Shown here piece by piece: positions 45,690-56,737 of a DNA stretch of 64,000 nucleotides; within the stretch, counting starts at the first letter, position 1, and each line of letters begins with the position of its first letter. The translations under genes were made by a program, and so were the position numbers. Source of the stretch: Rhodopseudomonas sp. (GTDB taxonomy: Bacteria > Pseudomonadota > Alphaproteobacteria > Rhizobiales > Xanthobacteraceae); assembly GCF_013377015.1 (NCBI RefSeq), contig NZ_JACABA010000001.1:1630756-1694755 (forward strand), in the 5' to 3' direction. The notes under the pieces were generated by a model. That model was not told where the DNA came from, searched no databases, and worked only from the letters and a program-made list of their open reading frames with translations.

Positions 45690-46676
45690 TTACGGCACCA
45701 GCACCGCGGCGCCGAGCAATTCGCCGCGGCGCAGTCTGGCGATTACCTCGTTGGCCTCGGTGAGCGGAAACGCGGTGGTCTGGGTGCGAATCCCGGCCGC
45801 GGCGGCGACCTTCAGGAAATCCACGCCATCCTGCCGGGTGAGGTTGGCGACCGAGACCAGTTGCCGCTCGCCCCACAGGATGTCGTAAGGGAACGACGGG
45901 ATGTCGCTCATGTGGATGCCGGCGCAGACCACGCGGCCGCCCTTGCGTACCGCGCGCAGCGCAGCCGGCACCAGTTCGCCCGCGGCGGCATAGATGATCG
46001 CGGCGTCCAGCAGCGCATCCGGCATCCGATCCGACGGACCGGCCCATACCGCACCGAGGCTGCGGGCGAAATTCTGCGCGGCGCTGTCGCCTTCTCGAGT
46101 GAAGGCGTAGACCGAGCGACCCTGCCAGCGCGCCACCTGCGCCACGATATGCCCGGCCGCGCCGAAGCCATAAATGCCGAGCCGTTCGGCGTCGCCGGCC
46201 ATCACCAGCGAGCGCCAGCCGATCAGCCCGGCGCACAGCAGCGGCGCCACCGCAACATCGTCGCCAAGTTCGCCAAGCTGAAAGGCAAAGCGCGCGTCCG
46301 CAATGGTGTGGCTGGCGAAGCCGCCGTCCCGGGTGTAGCCGGTGAAGGTCGGGTGGTCGCAGAGGTTCTCCGTGCCGCCCTGGCAATAGCGGCAAACCCC
46401 GCAGGTCGCGCCGAGCCACGGGATGCCGACGCGGTCGCCGATCCGGTGGGTGGCGACGTCGGCGCCGAGCGCGTCGACGCGGCCGACGATCTCGTGGCCG
46501 GGAATGATCGGATATTTGATATCGGGCAACTCGGCGTCGAGCACATGCAGGTCGGTGCGGCACACCCCGCAGGCGCTGACCTTGATGCGGATCTGTTTTG
46601 CACCGGGGATCGGATCGTCGCGCTCGCGCAGTCGCAGCGGCGTGCCGGGCGCCTCGAGCACCATCGCTCGCATCAT
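45690..46676 (-). CDS. Zinc-dependent alcohol dehydrogenase
   Basis: This 328-residue medium-chain dehydrogenase has catalytic zinc ligands in CGVCRTDLHV and PGHEIVG, structural zinc ligands in CGVCRYCQGGTENLC, and the Rossmann loop GIYGFGAAGHIV. It resembles the AdhA-like group with the late LTRQDGVDFLKVAA. GGAG precedes the second ATG (46673) by seven bases, so initiation may be at either Met. It is convergent with the CoA transferase gene, with 15 bases between stops. Probable substrates are short-chain alcohols or aldehydes. Confidence 0.92.
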   Translation of the reverse strand: MMRAMVLEAPGTPLRLRERDDPIPGAKQIRIKVSACGVCRTDLHVLDAELPDIKYPIIPGHEIVGRVDALGADVATHRIGDRVGIPWLGATCGVCRYCQGGTENLCDHPTFTGYTRDGGFASHTIADARFAFQLGELGDDVAVAPLLCAGLIGWRSLVMAGDAERLGIYGFGAAGHIVAQVARWQGRSVYAFTREGDSAAQNFARSLGAVWAGPSDRMPDALLDAAIIYAAAGELVPAALRAVRKGGRVVCAGIHMSDIPSFPYDILWGERQLVSVANLTRQDGVDFLKVAAAAGIRTQTTAFPLTEANEVIARLRRGELLGAAVLVP

Positions 46677-46752
46677 GATTCTCCAAAGCTGAACGCAGCG
46701 GAAGAACATAGCATGTCGGCCGGACGGCGCGGCAGGCAAGACGCAGCGGAGA

Positions 46753-47814
46753 TTACTCCGCCGCCTGCAACGAGCGGCGCAGCTGTTTCGGCGCGATCCA
46801 GAACGCAGCGGGGCGCTCGAACAGGAAATTTGCGCCCGAACGCAGCGCCAGCCGCCAGATCGCCAGCGCGCCGGTGACGCCGACCGCGGTGACGATCAGC
46901 GAGATGGTGCCGATGTCGAGCAAGCCGGCGGCGAATTTCAGCAACGCCACCCGCGCGATCACCATCGGCAGGAAGAAGGCGAGATAGATCACGATCGAAT
47001 GCTCGCCGCAGAACCGCAGCCCGTTCAGCCATTGTGCGCGCGCCAGCAGCGTGCCGGTGACGACGATGGCGCAAGCGCCGGCGATGCCGAGCGCGAGCGA
47101 GATCAGCGGCCATTCGCTGAGGTCGGCGGACACCAGCCCGGCATTGAGCACGGCCCACAGCGCGAGCCCCGCCAACGCCAGCGCCGGCTGCGCCCGGGCG
47201 CGATCGGACAGCGCGAACACCTGCGCGGCGAACAGATAGCCGGAATAGAAATAGACGAAGCGCGCAGCGAATTCGTCGATCACGGTTGAGCCGGTTGAGA
47301 GATGCGTCATCTCCAGCGCCGCGGCGACGGCCCAGATCGCCAGCGGCGGCAGCCGCCGCGTCGCCTTGGTGACAACGAAGAAGATCGGCAGCAGATAGAT
47401 GAACCACAGCGTGCCGAACGGTTCGATGAAGGCTTGCAGATACAGCAACCCGACATGCGCCCAGCCCTGTTCGGCAGCGAAGCTCGGCGCCTTGAAGCCG
47501 AACTGGATCGTCACCCACAGCAAGTAGAAATAGGCGAAGTGCACCACCTTGCGGTCGAGATAAGTCCGCCAGTCGCGGTCGATCACGACGGCCAGGAACA
47601 GCCCCGAAAGCAGGAAGAAATCCGGCATCCGGAACGGCTTGGCGAACGCCACCACGAGATGCATGAAGCCGATCTGGCCGGCGGCGGCCTCGACGCCCAG
47701 CACCGAATGCATCATCACCACCATGACGATGCAGATGCCCTTGGCATAATCCACCCAGTCGATCCGCGGCGCTGGCGCGGGGCCTGCGGCGGATATGCCG
47801 TTTGCGGTCATCAT
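46753..47814 (-). CDS. Acyltransferase 3 family membrane protein
   Basis: The 353-residue integral membrane protein has about ten helices. It starts with WVDYAKGICIVMVVMMHS, the conserved D-Y-A/K-G-x-x-I-V...H motif of the acyltransferase 3 (OafA/OpgC/YcfT) family, followed by FRMPDFFLLSGLFLA and FGTLWFIYLLPIFFV. These proteins O-acylate sugars or lipids; the target here is unknown. AAGGGA precedes the ATG at 47814; a further 31 residues are open upstream and unlikely. Confidence 0.88.
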   Translation of the reverse strand: MMTANGISAAGPAPAPRIDWVDYAKGICIVMVVMMHSVLGVEAAAGQIGFMHLVVAFAKPFRMPDFFLLSGLFLAVVIDRDWRTYLDRKVVHFAYFYLLWVTIQFGFKAPSFAAEQGWAHVGLLYLQAFIEPFGTLWFIYLLPIFFVVTKATRRLPPLAIWAVAAALEMTHLSTGSTVIDEFAARFVYFYSGYLFAAQVFALSDRARAQPALALAGLALWAVLNAGLVSADLSEWPLISLALGIAGACAIVVTGTLLARAQWLNGLRFCGEHSIVIYLAFFLPMVIARVALLKFAAGLLDIGTISLIVTAVGVTGALAIWRLALRSGANFLFERPAAFWIAPKQLRRSLQAAE

Positions 47815-47982
47815 TATCCCTTTTCGGCGCGGCTTCGGCGCAGTATCGGGCGAAACAGTTGCGTACTTGTTTCCGCGATCGAGGAATGTGCCGGTCTCAT
47901 CGTTCACATCGGCGAGATCACAAGTTGGTTAAGGCGCGTTTATGTTTTCTGTTCACGCTGATGCGGCCCAGGATTCCTCCGT

Positions 47983-48092
47983 CGTCACCGGGTTTGACCC
48001 GCCTGCGGGGCCGAAGCCCCTTCGGCGCGACGAAGGCCCGGTGACCCGTCCTTCTTTCAAGAATGATGGATACGCGGGTCAAGCCCGCGTAT
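47983..48092. repeat. Intergenic palindromic repeat overlapping the hrpB 5' end
   Basis: GTCACCGGG (47983-47991) pairs with CCCGGTGAC (48037-48045). A separate hairpin ACGCGGGTCAAGCCCGCGT lies at 48072-48090. This paired element is a type common in Bradyrhizobium and Rhodopseudomonas intergenic DNA (its translated form often reads DTRVKPAYDG, as here). It is continuous with the apparent hrpB start. Confidence 0.8.
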
Positions 48093-50603
48093 GACGGCGT
48101 GCGAGTGATCAAATCGGACACAACTTTGCGCGCCTTCGATACCCCCCTGCCGATCGACGTGGTGCTTGATGAGCTGTCGCGTGCCCTCGAGCACAACAAC
48201 GCCGCGGTGCTGGTGGCGCCGCCCGGCGCCGGCAAGACCACGAGGGTGCCGCTGGCGCTGCTCGACGCACCGTGGCTGGGCAACAAGAAAATCATCGTGC
48301 TGGAGCCGCGCCGGATCGCGGCCCGCGCCAGCGCCGAGCGGATGGCGAAGACGCTGGGCGAACGCGCCGGGGAGACGGTCGGCTACCGCGTCCGCTTCGG
48401 CTCGAAGATCTCGCGCGCCACAAGGATCGAGGTGGTGACCGAAGGCATCTTCACACGGCAGATCATGGACGATCCGGAACTGACCGGCGTCGCCGCGGTG
48501 CTGTTCGACGAATTTCACGAGCGCTCGCTCGACGCCGATCTAGGTCTCGCGCTGGCGCGCGATGCCCAACAAGGGTTGCGCGAGGATCTGCGCATTCTGG
48601 TGATGTCGGCGACCATCGACGGCGCCCGGGTCGCCAGCCTGCTCGGCGACGCCCCGGTGATCGCCAGCGAAGGCCGCGCCTTCCCAGTCGAGACTCGCTA
48701 TCTTGGCCGCAAGCCGGATGCGCCGCTGGAGCGGCAGATGGCCGATGCGATCGCGATGGCGCTGCGCGCCGATCCCGGCTCGGTGCTGGCGTTCCTGCCG
48801 GGCGCCGCCGAAATCCGTCGCACCCAGACCTTCCTCGCCGAGCGGATTCACGATGCGGCAATCGAGATCGTGCCGTTGTTCGGCGCGCTCGACGCCGCGG
48901 TGCAGGACCGCGCCATTCAGCCGGCGCCGAAGGGCACCCGCAAGGTCGTGCTGGCGACGTCGATCGCCGAGACCTCGCTGACTATCGAGGGCGTCCGCAT
49001 CGTGGTCGATTGCGGCATGGCGCGGGTGCCGCGCTATGAGCCGGACATCGGCCTGACCCGCTTGGAGACCGTGCGGGCCTCGCGCGCCGCAGTCGATCAG
49101 CGCCGCGGCCGCGCTGGCCGCACCGAGCCCGGAATCTGCTACCGGCTTTGGGACGAGCCGCAGACCGCGTCGCTGCCGGCCTATACCCAGCCGGAAATTC
49201 TCAGTGCCGATCTGTCCTCGATGCTGCTCGACTTGGCGCAATGGGGCGTCAGCGATCCGGCCACATTGGCGTTTCTCGATCCCCCGCCGGCGCCGGCGCT
49301 GAAGGAGGCGCGCAGCCTGCTGGGCGAACTCGGCGCACTGGACGGCGACGGCCGCATCACCGACGAGGGCAAAAGCCTACGGGCGCTGGCGCTGCCGCCA
49401 CGGCTGGCGCGGATGATCGTCGATTCGCAACGGCTCGGCTCCGGCGAGGCGGCCGCGGAAATCGCCGCGATCCTCACCGAGCGCGGGCTCGGCGGCGACA
49501 GCGTCGATCTCGATCATAGGCTCGATCAGTTTCGCCGCGACCGCTCGCAACGAGCCACCAGCGCCCGGCAGATGGCGCAGCGCTGGGCGGCGCAGGTGGC
49601 TGCTTCTTCCTCGTCCTCTCCGCAAGGGGGAGCGGAGCTATCGACCGGCGTGATGCTGGCGCTGGCGTTTCCCGATCGCGTCGCCAAGAATCGCGGCAAT
49701 GGCAGCTTCGTGCTCGCCAACGGTCGCGGTGCCGCGATCGACCAGACCTCGGCGCTGGCGCGCGCGCCCTATATCGCGGTGGCGGAACTGACCGGCACGG
49801 CAGCACAGGGTCGCATCTTGCTGGCAGCGCCGATCCGGCAGGACGACATCGAGCAGCGATTCGCCGACCAGATCGCTGACGTCGTCGACGTCAGCTTCGA
49901 TCGTGCCGCGATGGCGCTGCGGGCGCGGCGCAAGCGCACGCTGCATGCGATCACGCTGTCGGAAGCGCCGCTGGCGGTGACGCCGTCGGTGCAGACCGCG
50001 TTTGTGCTGTCCGACGGCCTGGTCGCCGCCGGACTGGATAAACTGCCGTGGTCGAAGCCGCTCGCGCAATGGCGCGGCCGGGTGATGTTCTTGCGCAAAG
50101 CCGAAGGCGAGCAATGGCCCGATCTGTCGGATGCGGCGCTGGCCGAGCGGCGCGCACAATGGCTGGTGCCGGCGCTGTCCGATAAATCCTCCCTGAAGGA
50201 ATTTTCCGCGGGCGATCTGTCCGATGCGTTGATGGCGCAGCTGTCGTGGGAACTGCGCGCGCGGCTCGACAAGGAGGCGCCGACCCATTTCGAAGCCCCG
50301 ACCGGCACGCTACTGCCGATCGACTACGAAGCCGAACAGGGCCCCACGATCGCCGTGCGGTTGCAGGAATTGTTCGGCCTCACCACCCATCCTTCGGTGG
50401 CGCGTGGCGCGGTGCCGCTGGTGCTGGAACTACTGTCGCCGGCGCATCGCCCGGTGCAGGTGACGCGAGACCTGCCGGGGTTCTGGCGCGGCTCTTACGC
50501 GGCCGTGCGGTCCGATCTGCGCGGGCGCTATCCGCGCCATCCCTGGCCCGAGGATCCGGCGAATGCGCCGCCGACCCGCCGGGTCAAGCCGCGCGGCACG
50601 TGA
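48063..50603 (+). CDS. hrpB: ATP-dependent helicase HrpB
   Basis: HrpB is a DEAH-box helicase of unknown but conserved role. The protein has Walker A APPGAGKTTRVPLALL, then EPRRIAARASAERMA, DEFHERSLDAD in place of the DEAH motif, LVMSATIDG, a C-terminal helicase half (TSIAETSLTI, QRRGRAGRTEPGICYRL), and a long HrpB-type tail (YEAEQGPTIAVRLQELFG, WRGSYAAVRSDLRGRYPRHPW, given here in pieces). The only ATGs before the domain (48063, 48066) lie inside the intergenic repeat, so the first 12 residues are repeat-encoded. GTGs at 48099 or 48105 are the likelier native starts. Confidence 0.93.
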   Translation: MMDTRVKPAYDGVRVIKSDTTLRAFDTPLPIDVVLDELSRALEHNNAAVLVAPPGAGKTTRVPLALLDAPWLGNKKIIVLEPRRIAARASAERMAKTLGERAGETVGYRVRFGSKISRATRIEVVTEGIFTRQIMDDPELTGVAAVLFDEFHERSLDADLGLALARDAQQGLREDLRILVMSATIDGARVASLLGDAPVIASEGRAFPVETRYLGRKPDAPLERQMADAIAMALRADPGSVLAFLPGAAEIRRTQTFLAERIHDAAIEIVPLFGALDAAVQDRAIQPAPKGTRKVVLATSIAETSLTIEGVRIVVDCGMARVPRYEPDIGLTRLETVRASRAAVDQRRGRAGRTEPGICYRLWDEPQTASLPAYTQPEILSADLSSMLLDLAQWGVSDPATLAFLDPPPAPALKEARSLLGELGALDGDGRITDEGKSLRALALPPRLARMIVDSQRLGSGEAAAEIAAILTERGLGGDSVDLDHRLDQFRRDRSQRATSARQMAQRWAAQVAASSSSSPQGGAELSTGVMLALAFPDRVAKNRGNGSFVLANGRGAAIDQTSALARAPYIAVAELTGTAAQGRILLAAPIRQDDIEQRFADQIADVVDVSFDRAAMALRARRKRTLHAITLSEAPLAVTPSVQTAFVLSDGLVAAGLDKLPWSKPLAQWRGRVMFLRKAEGEQWPDLSDAALAERRAQWLVPALSDKSSLKEFSAGDLSDALMAQLSWELRARLDKEAPTHFEAPTGTLLPIDYEAEQGPTIAVRLQELFGLTTHPSVARGAVPLVLELLSPAHRPVQVTRDLPGFWRGSYAAVRSDLRGRYPRHPWPEDPANAPPTRRVKPRGT

Positions 50604-50736
50604 GCCTCGGCGCCGCCGTTAAGACTTCGCTCACCCTTTTGGGCAAAACAGCAGGCGTGGCAGCGCGCGTTCATCGCGGCTTGCATCGCGACGTGGTCTG
50701 ATTGCCGCGCCCGAACCATTTTCGACGAGTCCGCGT

Positions 50737-51246
50737 ATGCGTCAGATCATGATCTTCGCCGCCATCATGGTGTTCCTCGGCACCGTGATGGCGCAGATGG
50801 CCGACCGGATGACGCCGGCGCAGGCCCGCGCCGTCGTGCCGGGCATAGCCAGCGCCGCATCGCCGACCGCCGGCGTCCGCAATGTCAGCATTCCGCGTGA
50901 TGCCCGCGGTCATTTTCAGACCGACGGCCGGATCGACGGCCAGCGCATCGCCTTCATGGTCGATACCGGCGCCTCGGTGATCGCGCTGAACGAGAGCTCC
51001 GCCGCGCGATTCGGACTGCGGCCGCAGCGCTCCGACTACAACGCCACCGTCTCTACCGCTAACGGCACCGTCAAGGCGGCGCGGACGCGGCTGGCGATGG
51101 TCGATATCGGCGGCCTGATCGTGCGCGACGTCGACGCCATGGTGCTGCCCGACGAAGCGCTGTCGGAGAACCTGCTCGGGCTGTCGTTCCTGTCCAGGCT
51201 GAAGCGGTTCGAATACGCCAACGGCCAGATGGTGCTGGAGCAATAG
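50737..51246 (+). CDS. Retropepsin-like aspartic protease, TIGR02281 family
   Basis: The 169-residue protein has an N-terminal membrane anchor (IMIFAAIMVFLGTVMAQ) and a single retropepsin-like domain with IAFMVDTGASVIALN (catalytic Asp at about 76) and LLGLSFLSRLKRFEY. It must dimerise to be active, like other clan AA single-domain proteases. It is probably anchored facing the periplasm. Its role is unknown. It is convergent with the chemoreceptor gene. Confidence 0.9.
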   Translation: MRQIMIFAAIMVFLGTVMAQMADRMTPAQARAVVPGIASAASPTAGVRNVSIPRDARGHFQTDGRIDGQRIAFMVDTGASVIALNESSAARFGLRPQRSDYNATVSTANGTVKAARTRLAMVDIGGLIVRDVDAMVLPDEALSENLLGLSFLSRLKRFEYANGQMVLEQ

Positions 51247-51266
51247 GGCCGCAGAGTTGCGCGGGT

Positions 51267-52736
51267 CTACGCAGCACGCACCGATGTCAGAAAGCTGTCG
51301 ACCTCGCCTCGGAGCCGATCCGACTCCGAGGACAATCCGGTCGCGGCGCTCAGCAATTTCGATGCGGCGTCGCCCGCTTCGCTGGAGGCTCGCGCAACGC
51401 CGGTGATATTGGTGTTCACCTCGCGGGTGCCGTCCGCGGCCTGTTGGACATTGCCGGAAATCTCTGCGGTGGCCGCGCCCTGCTGTTCGACAGCGGCGGC
51501 GATCGCGTTGGCAATCTCGTTGATCTCGGCGATGGTCCCGCCGATTCCCTGGATCGCCGTGACGGCCGCTCCGGTTGCGGTCTGGATGCCCCGGATCTGG
51601 GCGGAGATTTCTTCCGTCGCCTGCGCGGTCTGGTTGGCCAGCGCCTTCACTTCGCTTGCCACGACGGCAAAGCCGCGGCCCTGCTCGCCGGCTCGCGCCG
51701 CTTCGATGGTTGCGTTGAGGGCCAGCAGATTGGTCTGGCTGGCGATGCTCTGGATCAGTGTCACCACTTCGCCGATGGTTTGGGTGCTGGTGGCGAGCCC
51801 ATCGACAACCGCGGTGGTGCGGCGGGCTTCCTCGGCGGCCTTGCCAGCGACTTCGGCGGAGCGCGCGGCTTGATGGGCGATTTCGGAGATCGAGGCCGTT
51901 AGTTGTTCGGCGGCCGAGGCCACCGTGCCGACATTGAGCGACGCTTGCGTCGAGGCGGTCGCGGCCGCGGAGGTCTGCCGTGCGGCTTCCGAACTGCTGC
52001 GACTCATGGTCGACGACATGGCCTGCATTTCGCGGGCGGCGACGCCGACGGCTTCGACAATATGACCGATCTTGCGCTCGAAATCGTCAGCGAGCCCGCG
52101 CAGGGCCGCATCGGATTGCACCTTGGCGCGCTTCTCGGCCTCGGCGCTCTCGGCGTGAGCGCGGGCCGCGGCGGCGCTGGACTCCTGCGCTTCGGCGGTT
52201 TTCTGCGCGGTCGTTGCGAACAGTTGTTCCAGCTGATGGGAAAGCCAGACCAGCACACTGGCTTCCATGATCAGGATCACGGCATGGAGGATGACCCGAA
52301 ACAGATCGCCGCCGCCCGGGAAGATCGCTGCCGGAATAATGAAGTTCAGAACCAGATGATGCAGCGCGACGGCGACCGCGCCGATCGCGATCGGTCGAAA
52401 ATCGCAGTACGCGACGAGGCAGGCCAGCGCTGCGAAGAAGTACATATGAATATCGATTTGCCAGGGATGGCCGGCAAGCTGATAGGTGAACACCGCAACG
52501 CCGCCGATCACCGCGATGGCGACAATCAGCCGGGTCGACAATTCATTGCCGGCGGAACGCCACGAGATTGTCGCGGCAAGCGCCAGCATCACGGTCAGCA
52601 GCGTCGGCAGAAGCCAGCCGGTGCCGAGCACCATACCGATTGTCATCGCGATCGGGACGTGCAACCAGAGCAGGGCGACCAGCGTCTTGCTGGCGACTTC
52701 ACGCAGTGCGGCGAGGTCGCGGTTTTCGGTCGTCAT
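51267..52736 (-). CDS. Methyl-accepting chemotaxis protein with multi-pass membrane sensor
   Basis: The 489-residue receptor begins with about six hydrophobic segments (residues 15-170) rather than the usual periplasmic sensor loop between two helices. Next come a coiled-coil ([20 protein letters not shown]), then the MA signalling domain with the hairpin tip [20 protein letters not shown] and [17 protein letters not shown]. This membrane-embedded sensor could read a lipid-soluble or redox signal; the ligand is unknown. The ATG at 52736 directly follows the stop of the upstream small gene (TGA 52739-52741). Confidence 0.93.
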   Translation of the reverse strand: MTTENRDLAALREVASKTLVALLWLHVPIAMTIGMVLGTGWLLPTLLTVMLALAATISWRSAGNELSTRLIVAIAVIGGVAVFTYQLAGHPWQIDIHMYFFAALACLVAYCDFRPIAIGAVAVALHHLVLNFIIPAAIFPGGGDLFRVILHAVILIMEASVLVWLSHQLEQLFATTAQKTAEAQESSAAAARAHAESAEAEKRAKVQSDAALRGLADDFERKIGHIVEAVGVAAREMQAMSSTMSRSSSEAARQTSAAATASTQASLNVGTVASAAEQLTASISEIAHQAARSAEVAGKAAEEARRTTAVVDGLATSTQTIGEVVTLIQSIASQTNLLALNATIEAARAGEQGRGFAVVASEVKALANQTAQATEEISAQIRGIQTATGAAVTAIQGIGGTIAEINEIANAIAAAVEQQGAATAEISGNVQQAADGTREVNTNITGVARASSEAGDAASKLLSAATGLSSESDRLRGEVDSFLTSVRAA

Positions 52737-52738
52737 GC

Positions 52739-53086
52739 TCAAATGTCCTTGGCGGGTAGGTTGAAGCAGGCGGCAATCGCCTGCGGGTCGATGGCGAGCC
52801 AGGCGCCTGCCTGATGGAGCCGCAGAATTCCTTCACGATCGTCCGGCCGCACCACCAGCACCGCCGGCAGGGCGGTCAGTCGGACAATTGCGGCATTGGC
52901 GGAGGCGGCGGCAACGATGACCTGTTGCGAGTTCCACCAGGGCGGAAAGGCTACCGCGACCACCTCGGCGCCCGGACGAACCTGCAGCGACATCGCCGCG
53001 ATGGCGACCCAGCTCGCAACAAGCAGAACGGAGGGGTAGAACCACGCGGACGGCCGGGTTGGTTTGATGGGCGACGCTTGGTTCAT
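52739..53086 (-). CDS. Small membrane protein coupled to the chemoreceptor gene
   Basis: The 115-residue protein has one N-terminal membrane helix ([18 protein letters not shown], about residues 16-33), then a soluble domain with repeated short hydrophobic stretches ([53 protein letters not shown]). The soluble part probably faces the periplasm. Its stop is two bases before the chemoreceptor ATG, so the two are translationally coupled. I do not recognise the family. The ATG at 53086 is preferred over a TTG two codons earlier. Confidence 0.72.
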   Translation of the reverse strand: MNQASPIKPTRPSAWFYPSVLLVASWVAIAAMSLQVRPGAEVVAVAFPPWWNSQQVIVAAASANAAIVRLTALPAVLVVRPDDREGILRLHQAGAWLAIDPQAIAACFNLPAKDI

Positions 53087-53190
53087 TTGCAATTAATTAT
53101 CGCGGTCATGCTAATTGTCGGTGAAGAAGAGGCCGCGTAGATTTACCAGGGGCTGGATTTAGTTGGTCACTGCGGCGATCGGTGCGTCTG

Positions 53191-54060
53191 TCAGCCGCGC
53201 TTCCAGATCATGTCCCGCGCCGCAAGCAGTCCACCGCCGGCGATCAATGTTGCCGCCAATGCCAAGGTCGCGGTCGGCTTGGCAAAGCCTGCGATGATCA
53301 GGAACGAGGTCGATAGCAGCGGGGTGGCGTAGGACGCCGCGCCCAGCACGCGGATGTCGCCGCGCTTCATGCCGATGTCCCAGGCATAGAACGCCGCCCC
53401 GACCGGACCGACGCCGAGCGCGACGATCGCCAGCCATTGCGAGACGCCGTTCGGCCACACCGTCACTTCGATCAAAAGATGCATAATCGCCGCGAGCAGC
53501 GCGGTCGCCATGCAGAATCCCGCCACCGCGTCGGTCGGCACCGCGCGCAGCCGGCGCGACATCACCGAATACGCCGCCCACACGAACGCTGCCACGAATG
53601 CCGCCGCCAGTCCTGGAACGAAGGCCAGCTCGAACCCGGCGGAATTGCCGACAAACAGCAACACGGTTCCGGCCAGCCCGAGCAGCGCGCCTGCGATGTG
53701 ATGCGGCTGCAACCGCTCGCCCGGCAACAGCGATGAAAACACCACGATCAGCAGCGGCCACAGATAGTTCAGCAGCCCAGCCTCGGCCGGTGGCGCGAAT
53801 CGCAGCGCCAGAAAATACAGGGCGTGATAACCAAACAATCCGCCGACGCCGACCGCCCAGGCGAGCGGCGATTGTCGCAGCGCGCGGAGCGCGCCCGGCC
53901 GCGCCAGCCAACCGATAGAGGTCACTAGCGCGCCGATCGCAAATGTCATGGCTGCGAGCTGAAACGCCGGTACCGCGCCGGTCGCCACGGTCAGCACCGC
54001 CAGCAACGACCACATCAGGATCGCGGTCAGGCCGATCAGTGTGGCGGTGCGCGGGGTCAT
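53191..54060 (-). CDS. DMT-superfamily (EamA) transporter
   Basis: The 289-residue integral membrane protein has about ten helices in two EamA halves. Markers are ILMWSLLAVLTVATGAVPAF, WAVGVGGLFGYHALYFLALR and LNYLWPLLIVVFSSLLPGE in the first half, and GPVGAAFYAWDIGMKRGDI and TPLLSTSFLIIAGF in the second. These are drug/metabolite exporters; the YddG-like aromatic amino acid exporters are the closest feel. The substrate is unknown. The ATG at 54060 is used; the eight residues ahead of it begin with TTG. Confidence 0.9.
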   Translation of the reverse strand: MTPRTATLIGLTAILMWSLLAVLTVATGAVPAFQLAAMTFAIGALVTSIGWLARPGALRALRQSPLAWAVGVGGLFGYHALYFLALRFAPPAEAGLLNYLWPLLIVVFSSLLPGERLQPHHIAGALLGLAGTVLLFVGNSAGFELAFVPGLAAAFVAAFVWAAYSVMSRRLRAVPTDAVAGFCMATALLAAIMHLLIEVTVWPNGVSQWLAIVALGVGPVGAAFYAWDIGMKRGDIRVLGAASYATPLLSTSFLIIAGFAKPTATLALAATLIAGGGLLAARDMIWKRG

Positions 54061-54171
54061 TCGTTCCGACTTCGGACTACGCAATCAACCCAGCGCGTTT
54101 TGCGATTCTGAGACAAGGGACAAGCGACGTGATTGCGAGCGATCGGCCGGCGCGAAGCGGCGGTCGATCTG

Positions 54172-54214
54172 CGAAGCAATCCAGAAATCCTAAGGCATGG
54201 ACGGGATTGCTTCG
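54172..54214. repeat. Inverted repeat of the 'GCGAAGCAATCC' intergenic type
   Basis: CGAAGCAATCC (54172-54182) pairs perfectly with GGATTGCTTCG (54204-54214). The surrounding sequence to about 54238 continues in the style of a dispersed Bradyrhizobiaceae intergenic repeat. It lies downstream of phaB and upstream of the DMT transporter gene. Confidence 0.75.
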
Positions 54215-54248
54215 TCGCAAGAGCCCTTCCCAATGACGGCGACCTCGC

Positions 54249-54974
54249 TCAGATCATGTACTGGCCGCCATTGATCGACAGCGTCGAGCCGGTGACGAAG
54301 CCGGATTCGTCGGCGGCCAGAAACACCACCGCGCGGGCGATCTCCTCGGGCTCGCCGAGCCGGTTGACCGGGATCAGCGGCAGGATCGCCTTGTCCAGCA
54401 CGTCCTTGGGCACCGCCTGCACCATCTCGGTGTTGATATAGCCAGGGCAGATCGCGTTGACGGTGATGCCACCACGGGCGTTCTCCAGCGCCAGAGCCTT
54501 GGTGAAGCCGATGTCGCCGGCCTTCGCCGCCGAATAATTGACCTGGCCGAACTGGCCCTTCTGGCCGTTGACCGAGGAGATATTGATGATGCGGCCGAAC
54601 TTGCGCGCGCGCATGCCCTCGATCACCTGGCGGGTCATGTTAAACAGCGAACCGAGATTGGTGTTGATCACCGCGTTCCACTGCTCCAGCGTCATCTTGT
54701 GAAACGCGCCGTCGCGGGTGATGCCGGCATTGTTGACCAGGATTTCGACCGGTCCGAGTTCGGCCTCGACCTTCTTGACGCCCTCGGCGCAGGCGTCGAA
54801 TGAACTCACATCCCATTTATACACCGGGATACCGGTTGCTGCCTTGAACGTCTCGGCGGCGGCGTCATTGCCAGCATAGGATGCGGCGACTTGGTAGCCC
54901 GCCGCCTTCAACGCCTTGCTGATTCCTGCGCCAATCCCCCGCGTTCCTCCGGTCACCAATGCAACACGCGCCAT
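54249..54974 (-). CDS. phaB: Acetoacetyl-CoA reductase
   Basis: PhaB reduces acetoacetyl-CoA to (R)-3-hydroxybutyryl-CoA with NADPH, the second step of PHB synthesis. The 241-residue short-chain dehydrogenase has the cofactor loop VTGGTRGIGAGIS, NNAGITRDGAFHKM, the catalytic Ser-Tyr-Lys in NISSVNGQKGQFGQVNYSAA followed by K, and the C-terminal GSTLSINGGQYM. The ATG at 54974 gives the exact usual length. It follows phaA on the same strand, but a terminator lies between them, so it may have its own promoter. Confidence 0.96.
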   Translation of the reverse strand: MARVALVTGGTRGIGAGISKALKAAGYQVAASYAGNDAAAETFKAATGIPVYKWDVSSFDACAEGVKKVEAELGPVEILVNNAGITRDGAFHKMTLEQWNAVINTNLGSLFNMTRQVIEGMRARKFGRIINISSVNGQKGQFGQVNYSAAKAGDIGFTKALALENARGGITVNAICPGYINTEMVQAVPKDVLDKAILPLIPVNRLGEPEEIARAVVFLAADESGFVTGSTLSINGGQYMI

Positions 54975-55171
54975 ATCGGTACTCCTCCCCTTGCGCATGA
55001 CTCACCAAAGCGTGAGCGGTGACGGTCAGATCATGCGGCATTCCAAAATCATGAACGCGATTGTCGCAATGCCATCCTCCTCCTCTTTCGTTGAGGATGC
55101 GTGGCTTGCTGATCGTGTCCGGCTTTTCTTATAGCCTCGAATTAATCTGGCCGCGTGACGAACATCAAGAC

Positions 55172-55202
55172 AAAAACGCCCGGCTTTCGCCGGGCGTTTT
55201 GC
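55172..55202 (-). terminator. Rho-independent terminator after phaA
   Basis: An 8-bp GC-rich stem (ACGCCCGGC pairing with GCCGGGCGT around TTTC) has A and T runs on its two sides. It lies about 60 bases after the phaA stop and about 200 bases before phaB, so phaA and phaB are probably at least partly separate transcripts. Confidence 0.85.
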
Positions 55203-55262
55203 TTATTCGTTGGTGCAGTGCAAACGACGAGCTGATGGCTCGCCGTCATTTGTCAGCGCGCG

Positions 55263-56618
<1,356 letters not shown>

Positions 56619-56737
56619 TTAACCCTGGCGCACAAAACGGTAGCCGAACCGGATTGGAAGTGCTTACTTTATTGCATTGCGTTCTGCCGGCCGCCGTGAC
56701 TTCGGCGGGTCCCTTTCCTCCGTGCGTGTGGGTGCCC

